Assembly (NCBI RefSeq): GCF_003815775.1
Contig: NZ_CP033926.1
Span: 2,852,001 to 2,916,000 of the forward strand
Source of the DNA: Chryseobacterium joostei
Lineage (GTDB): Bacteria > Bacteroidota > Bacteroidia > Flavobacteriales > Weeksellaceae
DNA: 64,000 bases
Direction of reading: 5' to 3'
Part shown: in pieces, positions 7,574 through 17,125 of the stretch
Position numbering within the stretch: the stretch's first letter is position 1
Layout of the letters: every line of letters begins with the position of its first letter
Notes under the pieces: model-generated
Seen by the model: the letters and a program-made list of their open reading frames with translations, nothing else
Told to the model about the DNA's origin: nothing
Database searches by the model: none
Translations under genes and position numbers: made by a program

Positions 7574-10216
7574 CTATTTTGAAACGATAATCTTCTGAGA
7601 ATAATTGATTGAATTACCGCTTACTTTTACAATATAAGTTCCATTAATTAATTGACTAGCATTAATGGTAGTTTGCTTATTAAGATTAATATTTTCTGTA
7701 GAGATCAGCTTGCCTGTAAAATCATAGATAGAAACAGTGGTGATTCCTGAAAGATTCATTCCTGACGGAGTTTTTATGGTAAATTCATTTCTTACCGGGT
7801 TTGGATAAATCGAAATACCTTTAGAATTTTCTATCTCTTTTACTGCCAATGTTTCACAATCCGCAGGAACTGTAAAGTCCTCTACCTGATCGGTAATATC
7901 CGGTAGTGGTTGATTGGCTCCAAATACCAATCCGCCCAATGCACCGGCAGAAGCATTTACTCCTAATCCTCTTTTAGCAAATGTATTCCAGATAAGACAT
8001 TTGTTTTGTCCGCCTGTAGATGCCAAATCAGCAGCTATAATAGCATCTCTTCCCTGTACGAAAGTAGGATTACACTGTTGTAGCTTAAGAGCATCCATTA
8101 CCAGCTGTAAAACTTTTGCACTTCCGCTATTAGGATCAGCTAAAACATTACTGCTGTATCCATATTTTTCTACATACTTCCAGTTAAGATCCCAAAGCAT
8201 TGAAGCCCAAATAAATCCTATACTGTGAACATCCGGTACTGTAACTGCAATACCCAGAAAACTTCCGTTGGTTTTCATACCGTTAGTTCGTCCGTAAGTA
8301 TAATTATTAACTGCAAAATCAGGAGAATATCTTGCTGGTCTTATTCCGCCTCCGTTTATTCCCTCTCCGGAAGTAAAGGTACCTATTCCTCTTGCTATGG
8401 ATGCATTATCACCTGGTTTGGTAGTCATCATCAAAGCAAAGAAGTCAGACCATCCTTCTCCCATCTGTTCATTGGAGGAGATATAAGATAAACAAGAACT
8501 TCCTGTACCCGTAAGACGATTGGATATTCCGTGCCCATACTCATGGCTTATAATTCCATTATCTAAACTTGCATCCTTATAAACAGCTTCTGTTTTCAAT
8601 GATGCATTCACAACTACTCCATTGGTTATTTCATTCACCAAAAATTCGCCTTCTGATTTTCCAACCATGATGGTAGGAATTGTAATGGTAGCATCTGTAC
8701 CACCAAGTCCTACAGGCTGATCACTGTTTGGGTGATATTGTATCACGCCTATTGCCCCTGCATTTTGCAGATTTTTTGTTTTAACAGCAAATCCACATGT
8801 AGCAGCTGTTACCACTGCAATTTTTCCGGTAAGGCTACCAGGAGTAACTGCAGTACACGCATCTGCGGGGGTTGAAAGGGCTAAATCCCCTGTTACAGGA
8901 GCGCTACCAATAAGCTGAGGACCGAAGTTAGCCGTTCCTGCCGCCGGAGTTCTGTTCAAATAGCTTGCTGGGGAGTTATAATAAAGATATCTGGCTCCAT
9001 TAGGTACAAATAGAAACATCTGCATTCTTCCGCTGGTTCCGTCTACGCCAGGATTAAAGTTGGCATTATTTATACCGCTTCCATCACGTGATTCGGCAAG
9101 AACAGGGTCATTACCTGCTCCACCATTTGTAAAATTATTGGTTTGGTAATTTCTTGCAGACTCTGTAAACCCAAATTTATAAAATACATCATGCATCTTA
9201 TTGGTAGTATAAAACAAATTGGTTACTGCTGCAGAGGTATAGTTCTGTTGTCCCAAGGTAATATCCATTGGAAAATCAAAAACTCTGCTTTCTCCGCCAT
9301 CTGGTGAAAACTGCGGGGAATTGGTATTGTTTTCATCAGTATATGCAAACGTATTATTACCTCTTGTTATTGTATAGTGGTTGGTTCCGTCAGAATGCCA
9401 GCCTTCCGGAGAAGCCGTCAGGTCCCAAGGGTTATTCAAAAGGCTACGGCTCCCAAATGTAGGAGCCTCTACCGGAAAAGCCAATACATTATAAGATGCA
9501 TTATCAGGCGCTAAAACAAGATTGGAATATTCTTTTGTTTTACTTAGATTACTTGGGAAAATAGCTGCATGAGCCCCATGATTATGATTTTCATTCTCCG
9601 AAGAGTGTTGCTCGTAGGCATCGTCATGGAAACTGCAGGAAAGGGTTGTATTTTCCTGATATAGAATAGAACCATCTTCTGTACTGATAATAGTATTCCA
9701 GATATTGCTTGTTCCTTTTTCTTCAATAGTAACCTGATAACCAAGTATTAGCTCTCCTCCTTTAGCAAAATATACAACGTTTGCCTTTAAATGTTCCTCT
9801 TTGCCATCAATATTCTTTGCCGAAGACAAGCCATTCATCTTTTTGGCAGCATCAGCAATTAAAGACTCTCTCCTTGCGCTTTCCTTGCCTTTAACCGCTG
9901 AAGGGTAAGTTTTAATAAAGGTATCTGCAAAATTCAAAACTTTTCCGTCCCTGATCAGAACATTAGCTGAGCTTCCAAAAACAGGATAACCGTTGATCGT
10001 TTGCTGGATTCCTACAATATCACCCTTTAAGCTTTGAGAAGGATCGATATTTACAATTTTAAAAGCCTTAAGCTCCGGATTTACTCTTTGGAAAGCTCCC
10101 TTTTCAGAATTAACATAGTCTTTAATTGTTTGCTCATATTTTTGGGCAGAAAATACCCCAAAACTGAAAAATGAACAAAATAGTAGAAATTTAACACTAA
10201 GTCGAATTTTTTTCAT
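7574..10216 (-). CDS. Secreted M36 (fungalysin-type) metallopeptidase with type IX sorting domain
   Basis: This 880-residue protein has a signal peptide (FFSFGVFSAQ) and an FTP-type propeptide region to about residue 200. The catalytic domain carries the zinc motif HEYGH (His558-His562). A protease-associated domain-like insert (GSLTGKIAVVTAATCGF region) lies before the motif. The C-terminus is a type IX sorting domain (SIYPNPVRNEF, then KIIVSK), which sends proteins through the gliding/type IX system to the surface or medium. M36 enzymes are secreted endopeptidases. It lies between the two pigment arms but has no obvious pigment role; a promoter may lie within 10217-10349. Confidence 0.95.
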   Translation of the reverse strand: MKKIRLSVKFLLFCSFFSFGVFSAQKYEQTIKDYVNSEKGAFQRVNPELKAFKIVNIDPSQSLKGDIVGIQQTINGYPVFGSSANVLIRDGKVLNFADTFIKTYPSAVKGKESARRESLIADAAKKMNGLSSAKNIDGKEEHLKANVVYFAKGGELILGYQVTIEEKGTSNIWNTIISTEDGSILYQENTTLSCSFHDDAYEQHSSENENHNHGAHAAIFPSNLSKTKEYSNLVLAPDNASYNVLAFPVEAPTFGSRSLLNNPWDLTASPEGWHSDGTNHYTITRGNNTFAYTDENNTNSPQFSPDGGESRVFDFPMDITLGQQNYTSAAVTNLFYTTNKMHDVFYKFGFTESARNYQTNNFTNGGAGNDPVLAESRDGSGINNANFNPGVDGTSGRMQMFLFVPNGARYLYYNSPASYLNRTPAAGTANFGPQLIGSAPVTGDLALSTPADACTAVTPGSLTGKIAVVTAATCGFAVKTKNLQNAGAIGVIQYHPNSDQPVGLGGTDATITIPTIMVGKSEGEFLVNEITNGVVVNASLKTEAVYKDASLDNGIISHEYGHGISNRLTGTGSSCLSYISSNEQMGEGWSDFFALMMTTKPGDNASIARGIGTFTSGEGINGGGIRPARYSPDFAVNNYTYGRTNGMKTNGSFLGIAVTVPDVHSIGFIWASMLWDLNWKYVEKYGYSSNVLADPNSGSAKVLQLVMDALKLQQCNPTFVQGRDAIIAADLASTGGQNKCLIWNTFAKRGLGVNASAGALGGLVFGANQPLPDITDQVEDFTVPADCETLAVKEIENSKGISIYPNPVRNEFTIKTPSGMNLSGITTVSIYDFTGKLISTENINLNKQTTINASQLINGTYIVKVSGNSINYSQKIIVSK

Positions 10217-10349
10217 GTGTAATACTTAAAATTAATAAATGTGATTACCCAGTTAGTGTCAAAAAACACCAAATGTTACATTATTAATAGAAATATATTT
10301 TCAAAATAAATAAATTCGCAACAAAAACAACAATAAAGAGGCTTAACAA

Positions 10350-12038
10350 TTAATTGTTTATTTTTTTAATAGCTTTATTTAAATACTTTTCAACTGTTTT
10401 CTGGTCCGGAACTGTTGTTATTTCCTTAGTGCGTGCTTTCTCAAATTCAATTTTTGCCTTTGAATACTCTTTTTTATGAAAATAATATTTTCCCGCCATA
10501 AAATATCCTTTCCAAAAATCAGGATTTAAGGACTGATAATGAGCAATAAAGTTATCCGAAAGTGTTTCCTTATTGTGAATGGCATCGTTTATTTTAAAAC
10601 TTATCTGCCTGTACTCCTCGTAGTTTTTGAAGTCCTGTGAATCTGCAAAAGGATCCCTTGCAATATTAAGTTGTGATTTTGAGAAATCATTAGGCCGTAA
10701 GCCTTGGTCAGAAAATATTTCATTAAGGTCATAGCACACGAATTCTCCCAGTTGATAGGGATTGGAAGACACCCAAACCAATTTTTTCTGAGGTGAAAAT
10801 ATTACCGCATGATGGGCTAAAAGCTGGTTCAGGGCTTTTTCATTTCCATACCCTATGCTTTCATCTTTTAAGCCTGATCTGTTTCTTAAAATGGAAGCCA
10901 TTTTCTCAGGATTCAGCTTTTTTTCTTCTTTTAGAAGTTCCTGTAGTTTTTCATAACGGTAAGCAGAATGACTTTCCTTGATCTGTTTCTGATTTCTTGC
11001 ATCATTTTTATAGGTATCAGACTGAAAATGATTGGTACAAAATACCTTACTTGTATTCTCTACTTTATATATTCCGAAATTTTTCGGTGAAACTTCAATA
11101 ATTACTGCATTTTTGTCATGAGCACTTCCCACCAAAATTGATTCTGAGACGAAGACCTTTCTTTTTTTTGCAATAGCAATAGCATCATCTATATTTTTGG
11201 CATATTGCAAAATTTCTCTTGTAACCAAGGAAATAGGAGTTTTTGCAGTTAAAGGAATTTTTGATTTCCCTGCATTAATGGTCACTGTAATTCCTTCTTT
11301 ATTCATCCCGGAAACTACGCCAATCATCCCCGGCCAGCTTACGGACATGTAGGGAATTCCGTCTTCCGGTTCTACAAATTCCACCAGCTTGTTTTTGGAA
11401 AAGTCATCTCCTACATAAAAATCGAAGTTTCTTCCAATCAATAAATCTCCATCTTCCGTATTTTCATTCCATACAGCAAGAGAGGTGCATCCTACCATCG
11501 CCAAATCCTGCATGGCATGCCCGATATCGTGTGCGCCGTGCAGATAAAGATTTCTCAGATACTTGGAAGCAATAAAGTCATATTGGTTGGAAGAATATTG
11601 TGACAAACCGTATAATTCTGCCTGATAATCTTCTCTTACATTGAGATACATTTTTCTGTTGTACCATTTTAAGAAGCCATTCAAAAGTTTCTGCTTAAAT
11701 TTTGAAGGAACAAAACCTTCTACTTTCGAGAAGAAAATCTCTTCCTGTTTTTGCATTAAATCCTGAGTTAATGCTCCGTTATTATAGCCTAATTGTAGAG
11801 GATTTCCTTTAATATAAAGCTCCCAAAGCTGTTGCTTGTTTTTGGTGATAAAATTCTGATTATAGCTGAAGGTGGTATCATTAATTTTATTCACTTTTGG
11901 AATTTCCAATGAATATTGCTTTACCTCCGGAAGATGGTTAACAGACTTTGAAACCCCACATGAAATCAGGATAAATAAAGGAAATAAAAAGATGAGGAGT
12001 CTTTTATAGGGAAGATAATTCGTATTAGTTTTTTTCAC
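10350..12038 (-). CDS. C45-family Ntn-hydrolase lipoprotein (acyl-transferase/amidase type)
   Basis: The 562-residue protein has a lipobox (LILISC, Cys27) and then a C45-type acyl-transferase domain. Cys184 in MVGCTSLAVWN is the likely autocatalytic nucleophile, followed by the family segment LIGRNFDFY. Residues about 490-560 form a TPR-like tail. The family includes penicillin acyltransferase and related amide or ester hydrolases that self-cleave before the cysteine. Its position beside the oxidoreductase and acyltransferase suggests work on an acyl bond of the pigment in the envelope, but that is inference. Confidence 0.85.
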   Translation of the reverse strand: MKKTNTNYLPYKRLLIFLFPLFILISCGVSKSVNHLPEVKQYSLEIPKVNKINDTTFSYNQNFITKNKQQLWELYIKGNPLQLGYNNGALTQDLMQKQEEIFFSKVEGFVPSKFKQKLLNGFLKWYNRKMYLNVREDYQAELYGLSQYSSNQYDFIASKYLRNLYLHGAHDIGHAMQDLAMVGCTSLAVWNENTEDGDLLIGRNFDFYVGDDFSKNKLVEFVEPEDGIPYMSVSWPGMIGVVSGMNKEGITVTINAGKSKIPLTAKTPISLVTREILQYAKNIDDAIAIAKKRKVFVSESILVGSAHDKNAVIIEVSPKNFGIYKVENTSKVFCTNHFQSDTYKNDARNQKQIKESHSAYRYEKLQELLKEEKKLNPEKMASILRNRSGLKDESIGYGNEKALNQLLAHHAVIFSPQKKLVWVSSNPYQLGEFVCYDLNEIFSDQGLRPNDFSKSQLNIARDPFADSQDFKNYEEYRQISFKINDAIHNKETLSDNFIAHYQSLNPDFWKGYFMAGKYYFHKKEYSKAKIEFEKARTKEITTVPDQKTVEKYLNKAIKKINN

Positions 12039-12049
12039 GGTGGTTTTTA

Positions 12050-13567
12050 TTAAATCATTTGCTCAAGACGCTTGTCTATGGTTTCTTTACCCAGAATTTC
12101 AGCGCAGGTATTGAATGCTCCTATGGTAACACCCAAAATCCCATGCATATTCACTGATTGACCTGTCAAAAACAGATTATCAATTTTTGTGCGGGGAGAA
12201 ACCATTGTTTTAAGCGGATTATCCGAGTTTTTCATGTATCCATACATATTTCCATCAAAGCTGCCGATATAGTCCCGATAAGACAAAGGTGAAGAGGTAT
12301 ATATCCGTTTGATGGCATGCGTAAGGTTAGGAATTTTCTTTTCCAGGGCCTCAATCATTTTTTCAGTTTTTTCAAGCTTAAATCTTTCATACTGTTCGCC
12401 TCTTTCATGCTCCTCAGCCACTGTATTGAATGTACTTTTCCATTTTTTCACCTCATCAAAGTCCATATAGGAAATTGCAGTAAGGCTTTCTGCAAACTCC
12501 GGATGATGTTTTGAGGGGGTAGATGAAAGCATATAGGTTTCCGGCCATGTATTCTTCTGATAGCGGAATGCATTCCAAACCTTTTCTTCTGATGAGTAAT
12601 GATAGATATTATAATTAAAGTTCGGAAAACAATGAGGTTTTAAGACAATGTAAACACTGAAGCAGGATGATACCGGCTGCCAGCTCAAAACCCTGTTCAG
12701 AAAAGATTTTTTCAGTCTTTCTTCTCCAATAAGCTTAATGGTGGAACGAATCTCAATATTTGAAATAAAGCGCTTGGCAGTATATTCTTTTCCTGTAACT
12801 GTTTTTACTGACTTTACAATATTGTTTTCATCAAAAATAAATTCTGACACCTCGGAATGTTTGTGAACATCAGCTCCATATTGACGTAGCTTTCTGATAA
12901 GCAGCTTCGAAATCTGGCTTCCACCTTTTACACATTTATAGGCACTCTGAATGTAGGAATTTACCGTTAAAGCATGAACATAGAAAGGAACGTTTTCAGA
13001 ATCTCCGGCATAGAGAAAATTAGAACCTAGCAGAACTGACTGAAGTGTTTTATTTTGGGTAACGGATTCTATAAATCTTTTGGTATTTAAATGCAGGATT
13101 TCTTCATTATAGTTGTCTTTCCCCACTACATTATACCTTGGAAACTGGCTACAAACGTATTGAATTTCTTCACAATAGCTCTCCAGGTTTTCCTTTTCTT
13201 CCGGAAAATGTACAGATAGCTGTTCTACAAAGTTTTGATAACCCTGAGCGTGTGGATATTCTATTGTACTATCTCCAAAGGAAATTCTGTCATATCCGTC
13301 TTCATCCATCTTCTGAAGCTCCAGCTCATCCATGATTTCCAGATAAGAAAAAAAGCGGTTTAAATTTTGACCTTTTGAAAGTCCTCCCAGATAGTGAACA
13401 CCGGTATCAAAAATAAGTTTATCCCTTGAAAAGGTTTGTAGATTTCCTCCATACTGGTTGTTTTTCTCCAGCACACAAACCTTCAGACCCTCCTTTGCTA
13501 AAATAAGAGCCGAAACAAGACCTCCCAATCCACTGCCGATTACAAGTATGTCATAGTGTTTCTTCAA
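12050..13567 (-). CDS. FAD-dependent phytoene desaturase/CrtISO-like oxidoreductase
   Basis: The 505 residues begin with a Rossmann dinucleotide fold (GSGLGG at 11-16, VCVLEKNNQYGG). The C-terminus has the flavin-binding element FLTGQSVNMHGILGVTIGAF. The overall layout is that of carotenoid desaturases, isomerases and retinol saturases. In a locus that makes a conjugated polyene it may isomerise or desaturate the chain. It starts only 11 bases before the C45 gene in the same direction. No other carotenoid-synthesis gene is adjacent, so a pigment role fits better than a carotenoid one. Confidence 0.87.
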   Translation of the reverse strand: MKKHYDILVIGSGLGGLVSALILAKEGLKVCVLEKNNQYGGNLQTFSRDKLIFDTGVHYLGGLSKGQNLNRFFSYLEIMDELELQKMDEDGYDRISFGDSTIEYPHAQGYQNFVEQLSVHFPEEKENLESYCEEIQYVCSQFPRYNVVGKDNYNEEILHLNTKRFIESVTQNKTLQSVLLGSNFLYAGDSENVPFYVHALTVNSYIQSAYKCVKGGSQISKLLIRKLRQYGADVHKHSEVSEFIFDENNIVKSVKTVTGKEYTAKRFISNIEIRSTIKLIGEERLKKSFLNRVLSWQPVSSCFSVYIVLKPHCFPNFNYNIYHYSSEEKVWNAFRYQKNTWPETYMLSSTPSKHHPEFAESLTAISYMDFDEVKKWKSTFNTVAEEHERGEQYERFKLEKTEKMIEALEKKIPNLTHAIKRIYTSSPLSYRDYIGSFDGNMYGYMKNSDNPLKTMVSPRTKIDNLFLTGQSVNMHGILGVTIGAFNTCAEILGKETIDKRLEQMI

Positions 13568-13733
13568 AGGAAAATGTGTTTTTTAAAAATTAAGAGTGTT
13601 CAGAATTAAGGAATCATAGATTACTTTGTTATCAATATACGAAGAAAACTATTGAAACTGTATTATTTTAATTCTTAATAATCTTAATGATTTTGAGTTT
13701 TTTATTAGTTTTTAGAGGGTAAAAATAGAAAAA

Positions 13734-14618
13734 TTAATCAACATCATCCCAAAAATCAAAATAATTGAACCATTGAAGAGGATATTTCTTGATCATGGTT
13801 TCAAGATTCTGAACATAGGATTGTAAAAGCCCCTGTGAATCACGGTTTTTGATGTTCTGTGCTACTCTTGCATATAAGTGATAATGAAGATTGTTCTCTT
13901 TCATCACATAAACGTATACTACAGGCACTCCCAATCGGGAAGCGATGAGAAATGGTCCTGCCGGAAATTTTGCACTTTTCCCCAACAGATCAGCTTCAAG
14001 GTATTTAGACCCCTCGAAATAACGATCGCCGGTAAAGCAGATCAGCTCATTGTTTGACAAGGCTTGATTGATCTCAAAGATATGCGACATATCTTCTTTT
14101 ACGTAGATGAATTTGATATTGCTTTCTTTTACGGCAACACTTTCCAGATACTCTTTAATCACTGTAACCTCCTGGTCAGTAGTCACTAAGTTAATTTGAC
14201 AATCAAAATCGATGTCTGCAAAGAAATGCTCTGCAATTTCAAAATTCCCGATATGGGCACTGATAAGAACGCCTCCTTTTTTGGCTGCCAAAAGATTTCT
14301 GAGATTTTCAATACCATCAAATTCATAGGTATATTTCTCTCTCAATCCTGCAGAGATGGCTGTTTTGTCAATCAGAACTTTCCCGAATGTAAAATAACTT
14401 TTAAAAATGGAACGTTTGGCTTTCCAATAACCGTAGTTGAGTCTTTTCTGGAAATAATAACGAATGTATCTGTTGCTTTTCTTCTGAAACAGAACGTAAT
14501 AGGAAGCAACAAAGTACAGTATGAAATATGAACTTCTGATCCCGATATTTCTAATACACCAAACGAATATTCTGTATCCCAGTACCGTTCCTTTAGATTT
14601 ACCTTTCCACTTGTTCAT
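13734..14618 (-). CDS. LpxL/HtrB-type lysophospholipid acyltransferase
   Basis: This 294-residue membrane-associated acyltransferase has an N-terminal hydrophobic segment (residues about 15-45) and the HX4E catalytic motif of lipid A acyltransferases (His122 and Glu127 in AHIGNFE). A GPFLIASRLGVPVVYVYV segment follows. Family members transfer acyl chains from acyl-ACP to hydroxyl groups. It is next to an ACP and a KS, so it is a good candidate for the enzyme that esterifies the polyene acid to its alcohol, dialkylresorcinol in flexirubins. It could instead act on a membrane lipid. Confidence 0.88.
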   Translation of the reverse strand: MNKWKGKSKGTVLGYRIFVWCIRNIGIRSSYFILYFVASYYVLFQKKSNRYIRYYFQKRLNYGYWKAKRSIFKSYFTFGKVLIDKTAISAGLREKYTYEFDGIENLRNLLAAKKGGVLISAHIGNFEIAEHFFADIDFDCQINLVTTDQEVTVIKEYLESVAVKESNIKFIYVKEDMSHIFEINQALSNNELICFTGDRYFEGSKYLEADLLGKSAKFPAGPFLIASRLGVPVVYVYVMKENNLHYHLYARVAQNIKNRDSQGLLQSYVQNLETMIKKYPLQWFNYFDFWDDVD

Positions 14619-14644
14619 AAATAGTATTTACCAATATAACAGTA

Positions 14645-14694
14645 TACCAATGTAATAATATCTTTGAGTAGACTCTTATATCATTACATTGGTA
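14645..14694. repeat. 17-bp imperfect inverted repeat between ACP and acyltransferase genes
   Basis: TACCAATGTAATAATAT at 14645-14661 pairs with 14678-14694 with one mismatch and a 16-base loop. A partial copy of the arm (TACCAATATAA) lies just before it. It belongs with the other AATGTA/TACATT palindromes in this locus. It has no clear T-run, so a terminator role is uncertain. Confidence 0.75.
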
Positions 14695-14722
14695 CATTTT
14701 AAAGAATAGATTTACTTAATAA

Positions 14723-14977
14723 CTATGCGTTTTTTTCAGCAATCTTATTTTCAATCGTTGTGTAGAAGTCATTAAATGTCACCATTTTCTTGAAGTCGGC
14801 TTCTCCTAATTTCACTCCGAAATTAGATTCAATCACCACTACCATATCGATATAATCCAGGCTGTCTAGGCCTAGTGTATTTTTAAGGTTGGCATCATTA
14901 CTGATTTCGTCTCCGTCAACTTCGAATTCGTTCACTAGAAAATCATTAACAATGGCAACAATTTTTTCCCTTTCCAT
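14723..14977 (-). CDS. Second acyl carrier protein
   Basis: ATG 14977 gives MEREKIVAIV, an 84-residue ACP whose phosphopantetheine site is Ser39 in LGLDSLDYID. A TTG start four codons upstream would overlap the KS stop and gives no conserved extension, so ATG is chosen. It follows the second KS by four bases and is probably co-translated with it. It differs from the first ACP in the helix II sequence (DYIDMVVVIE against DALELIVLLD), so the two may recognise different partner enzymes. Confidence 0.93.
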   Translation of the reverse strand: MEREKIVAIVNDFLVNEFEVDGDEISNDANLKNTLGLDSLDYIDMVVVIESNFGVKLGEADFKKMVTFNDFYTTIENKIAEKNA

Positions 14978-14981
14978 GTTT

Positions 14982-16202
14982 TTAATCAAATTTTTTAACT
15001 ATTAGTGCAGAATTGGTTCCCCCAAACCCAAAAGAATTCGACAAAAATACATCAATTTTTTGATTTTTTGTTTTGGAGACTAAATTTATCTTTTTCGCCT
15101 CATTATCAGGATTTTCCAAGTTAATATTAGGAGCAACAAAATCATTCTGCATCATCAGAATTGAGTAGATAACTTCACTTGCACCTGCCATCCAACACTC
15201 GTGTCCTGTCATGGATTTGGTAGAACTTACCGGAACTTCACTACCAAAGATCTCATATATTGCTTTTGCCTCATTGGCATCACCGATAGGTGTGGAAGTG
15301 GCGTGAGCATTAATGTAATCTATGTCTGAAGCTTTTAATCCTGACTGCTTCAAGGCTCTATCCATTGCCAAGGCAGGGCCATCAACATTCGGGGTTGAAA
15401 TATGTCCTCCGTTTGATGAGAAGCCATATCCTATAATTTCAGCAAGAATAGTTGCTCCTCTTCTTTGTGCGGACTCCAGGCTTTCAACAATTAAGCTGGC
15501 TGCTCCTCCACTTGGAATTAAACCGTCTCTTTCTGCATCGAAAGGTCTGGATGCTTTTGCAGGCTCATCTTCTCTGGCTGAGAAAACTCCCAATCCATCA
15601 AAACTTGCCATGGAATATTTATTGGTTTCCTGAGCTCCGCCACAGATAATCATATCCTGAAAACCATTCTTGATCATCATGTAGGCAAGTCCCAAGGAGT
15701 GTGAGCCGCTTGCACATGCTGCACTGATGGTAAGGTTTATTCCTTTCAACTTAAAGATGGTAGAAAGGTTCATGGTAACTGTTGAATTCATTGATTTGAA
15801 GATCGCTCCTGATCCCATCAATGTAGTATCTTTCTTTTCCCTTGCAATGTCGATAGATTCTACAACTGCCTGAGAAACGCTGTCATTTCCGTATAAGATT
15901 CCCACCTCATGGGTGTCTAAAAAGGATTCATCAAGATTCGCCTGCTTCAAGGCATCAATGGTAGCAAGATAAGCATATTCACTTTCCTCCCCCATGCTTA
16001 CCCGCTGGCGTCTGTTCAGTAGATTCTTTAAATCCGGCTTTGGAACAACACCCGTAAGGCCTGATCTAAACCCGAATTCTTTTCTTTCCTGATCTAAAAT
16101 AATACCGGATTTTCCTTGGTATAGGGATTCCCTGACCTCTTCTAGAGACGTCCCAATGCAGGAATAAATCCCCATTCCGGTAATCACAACCCTATTTTCC
16201 AT
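14982..16202 (-). CDS. Second beta-ketoacyl-ACP synthase, catalytically complete
   Basis: This 406-residue FabF-type KS has the full triad: Cys163 in SAACASGSHS, His300 in NAHATSTP and His334 in MTGHECWMAGASE. The region after the second histidine departs from the usual GHLLGAAGA. It lies between the ketoreductase and the second ACP. In E. coli aryl-polyene synthesis a separate KS acts beside the KS/CLF dimer at the first extension. By analogy this one may extend the coumaroyl starter, but the sequence alone cannot show that. Confidence 0.93.
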   Translation of the reverse strand: MENRVVITGMGIYSCIGTSLEEVRESLYQGKSGIILDQERKEFGFRSGLTGVVPKPDLKNLLNRRQRVSMGEESEYAYLATIDALKQANLDESFLDTHEVGILYGNDSVSQAVVESIDIAREKKDTTLMGSGAIFKSMNSTVTMNLSTIFKLKGINLTISAACASGSHSLGLAYMMIKNGFQDMIICGGAQETNKYSMASFDGLGVFSAREDEPAKASRPFDAERDGLIPSGGAASLIVESLESAQRRGATILAEIIGYGFSSNGGHISTPNVDGPALAMDRALKQSGLKASDIDYINAHATSTPIGDANEAKAIYEIFGSEVPVSSTKSMTGHECWMAGASEVIYSILMMQNDFVAPNINLENPDNEAKKINLVSKTKNQKIDVFLSNSFGFGGTNSALIVKKFD

Positions 16203-16221
16203 TTGTTTATATTGAATTTAA

Positions 16222-16292
16222 CAATGTATCAGTCTAGCCATGTAACAATATTTTCATTGAGGTTCAATCAACATTTGTACACTGGTACATTG
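16222..16292. repeat. Imperfect inverted repeat upstream of the second KS gene
   Basis: CAATGTATCAGT at 16222-16233 pairs with ACTGGTACATTG at 16281-16292; the one non-Watson-Crick position is a G-U pair in RNA. Related motifs (GTAACAATA, TTGGTATATTG) fill the rest of the gap between the KS and the reductase. Confidence 0.6.
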
Positions 16293-16309
16293 GTATATTG
16301 TTAGATTAT

Positions 16310-17041
16310 TTATGAGTAAATTCCGCCGTTAATATTAATCACTTCTCCTGTAATGTAGGAAGATTTTCTAGAGGCTAAAAAGGCCACTAAATCAGCGACT
16401 TCTTCTGCTTCTCCAAATCTGTTGGCGGGAATCATTGCTTTCAATTCTTCTTCATTGAACTCCTGGGTCATATCTGTTCTGATAAAGCCCGGAGCCACCG
16501 CATTTACTGTGACATTTCTTTTTGCTACTTCCTGAGCAAGAGCCTTTGTAGCGCCTACCAAAGCTCCTTTAGCAGCAGAATAATTGGTCTGGCCGGCTGT
16601 TCCTTTTACTCCGGAAACGGAAACCATATTGATGATTCGTCCGTATTTGTTACGAAGTAATTTCTGAATAAAGAAGTTCGTTACATTGAAGAATCCATCT
16701 AAACTGGTATTGATTACACTGTTCCAGTCTTCTTTTTGCATCCACATAAACAAACCGTCTCTTGTAATTCCGGCGTTATTAACAATAACTTCTACCAAAC
16801 CCTCAGGATTCTTCTCCTGCCAAGCCGTTAAAACCTCTTGTGTTTCTTCGGTATTTCCTACATCAAATTTAAGAATTTCTCCAGTAGCTCCAAGTTCTTC
16901 TACTTTAGCCAAAGTTTCTTTTGCTGCAGCCTCATTTGAAGTGTAGTTGATAAGGATGTGATAGTTTTTCTCTTCAGCCAGTTTTATACAGATCGCCCTC
17001 CCGATTCCTCTGGAGCCTCCTGTTACAATTGCACATTTCAT
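16310..17041 (-). CDS. 3-oxoacyl-ACP reductase (FabG-type short-chain dehydrogenase)
   Basis: This 243-residue SDR has the cofactor motif TGGSRGIG (7-14), the NNAG motif and the catalytic Ser141-Tyr154-Lys158 set (SVSG, then NYSAAK). It reduces beta-ketoacyl-ACP with NADPH, the step between the KS and dehydratase reactions. Lying between the ammonia-lyase and a KS, it is probably the dedicated ketoreductase of the pigment pathway (equivalent to ApeQ) rather than the housekeeping FabG. Confidence 0.93.
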   Translation of the reverse strand: MKCAIVTGGSRGIGRAICIKLAEEKNYHILINYTSNEAAAKETLAKVEELGATGEILKFDVGNTEETQEVLTAWQEKNPEGLVEVIVNNAGITRDGLFMWMQKEDWNSVINTSLDGFFNVTNFFIQKLLRNKYGRIINMVSVSGVKGTAGQTNYSAAKGALVGATKALAQEVAKRNVTVNAVAPGFIRTDMTQEFNEEELKAMIPANRFGEAEEVADLVAFLASRKSSYITGEVININGGIYS

Positions 17042-17125
17042 GCGTTAGTGTTTATTTCGTTTTTAGTTTTTTTTTAAGTTTGCTTATTCCTTCTTTTCTA
17101 TTAGACAATTCATCATTGTCAACAA

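Noticed and set aside
7914..8491. Plus-strand open frames opposite the M36 peptidase gene
   Set aside because: They are mirror images of a long, well-supported coding sequence, have no start signal or protein pattern of their own and lie wholly inside it.
14978..14989. TTG start for the second ACP
   Set aside because: The ATG at 14977 gives a normal ACP N-terminus and four-base spacing from the KS stop.
15322..15649. Plus-strand frames opposite the second ketosynthase gene
   Set aside because: They lie inside an intact KS coding sequence and their proline- and serine-rich translation looks like antisense noise.
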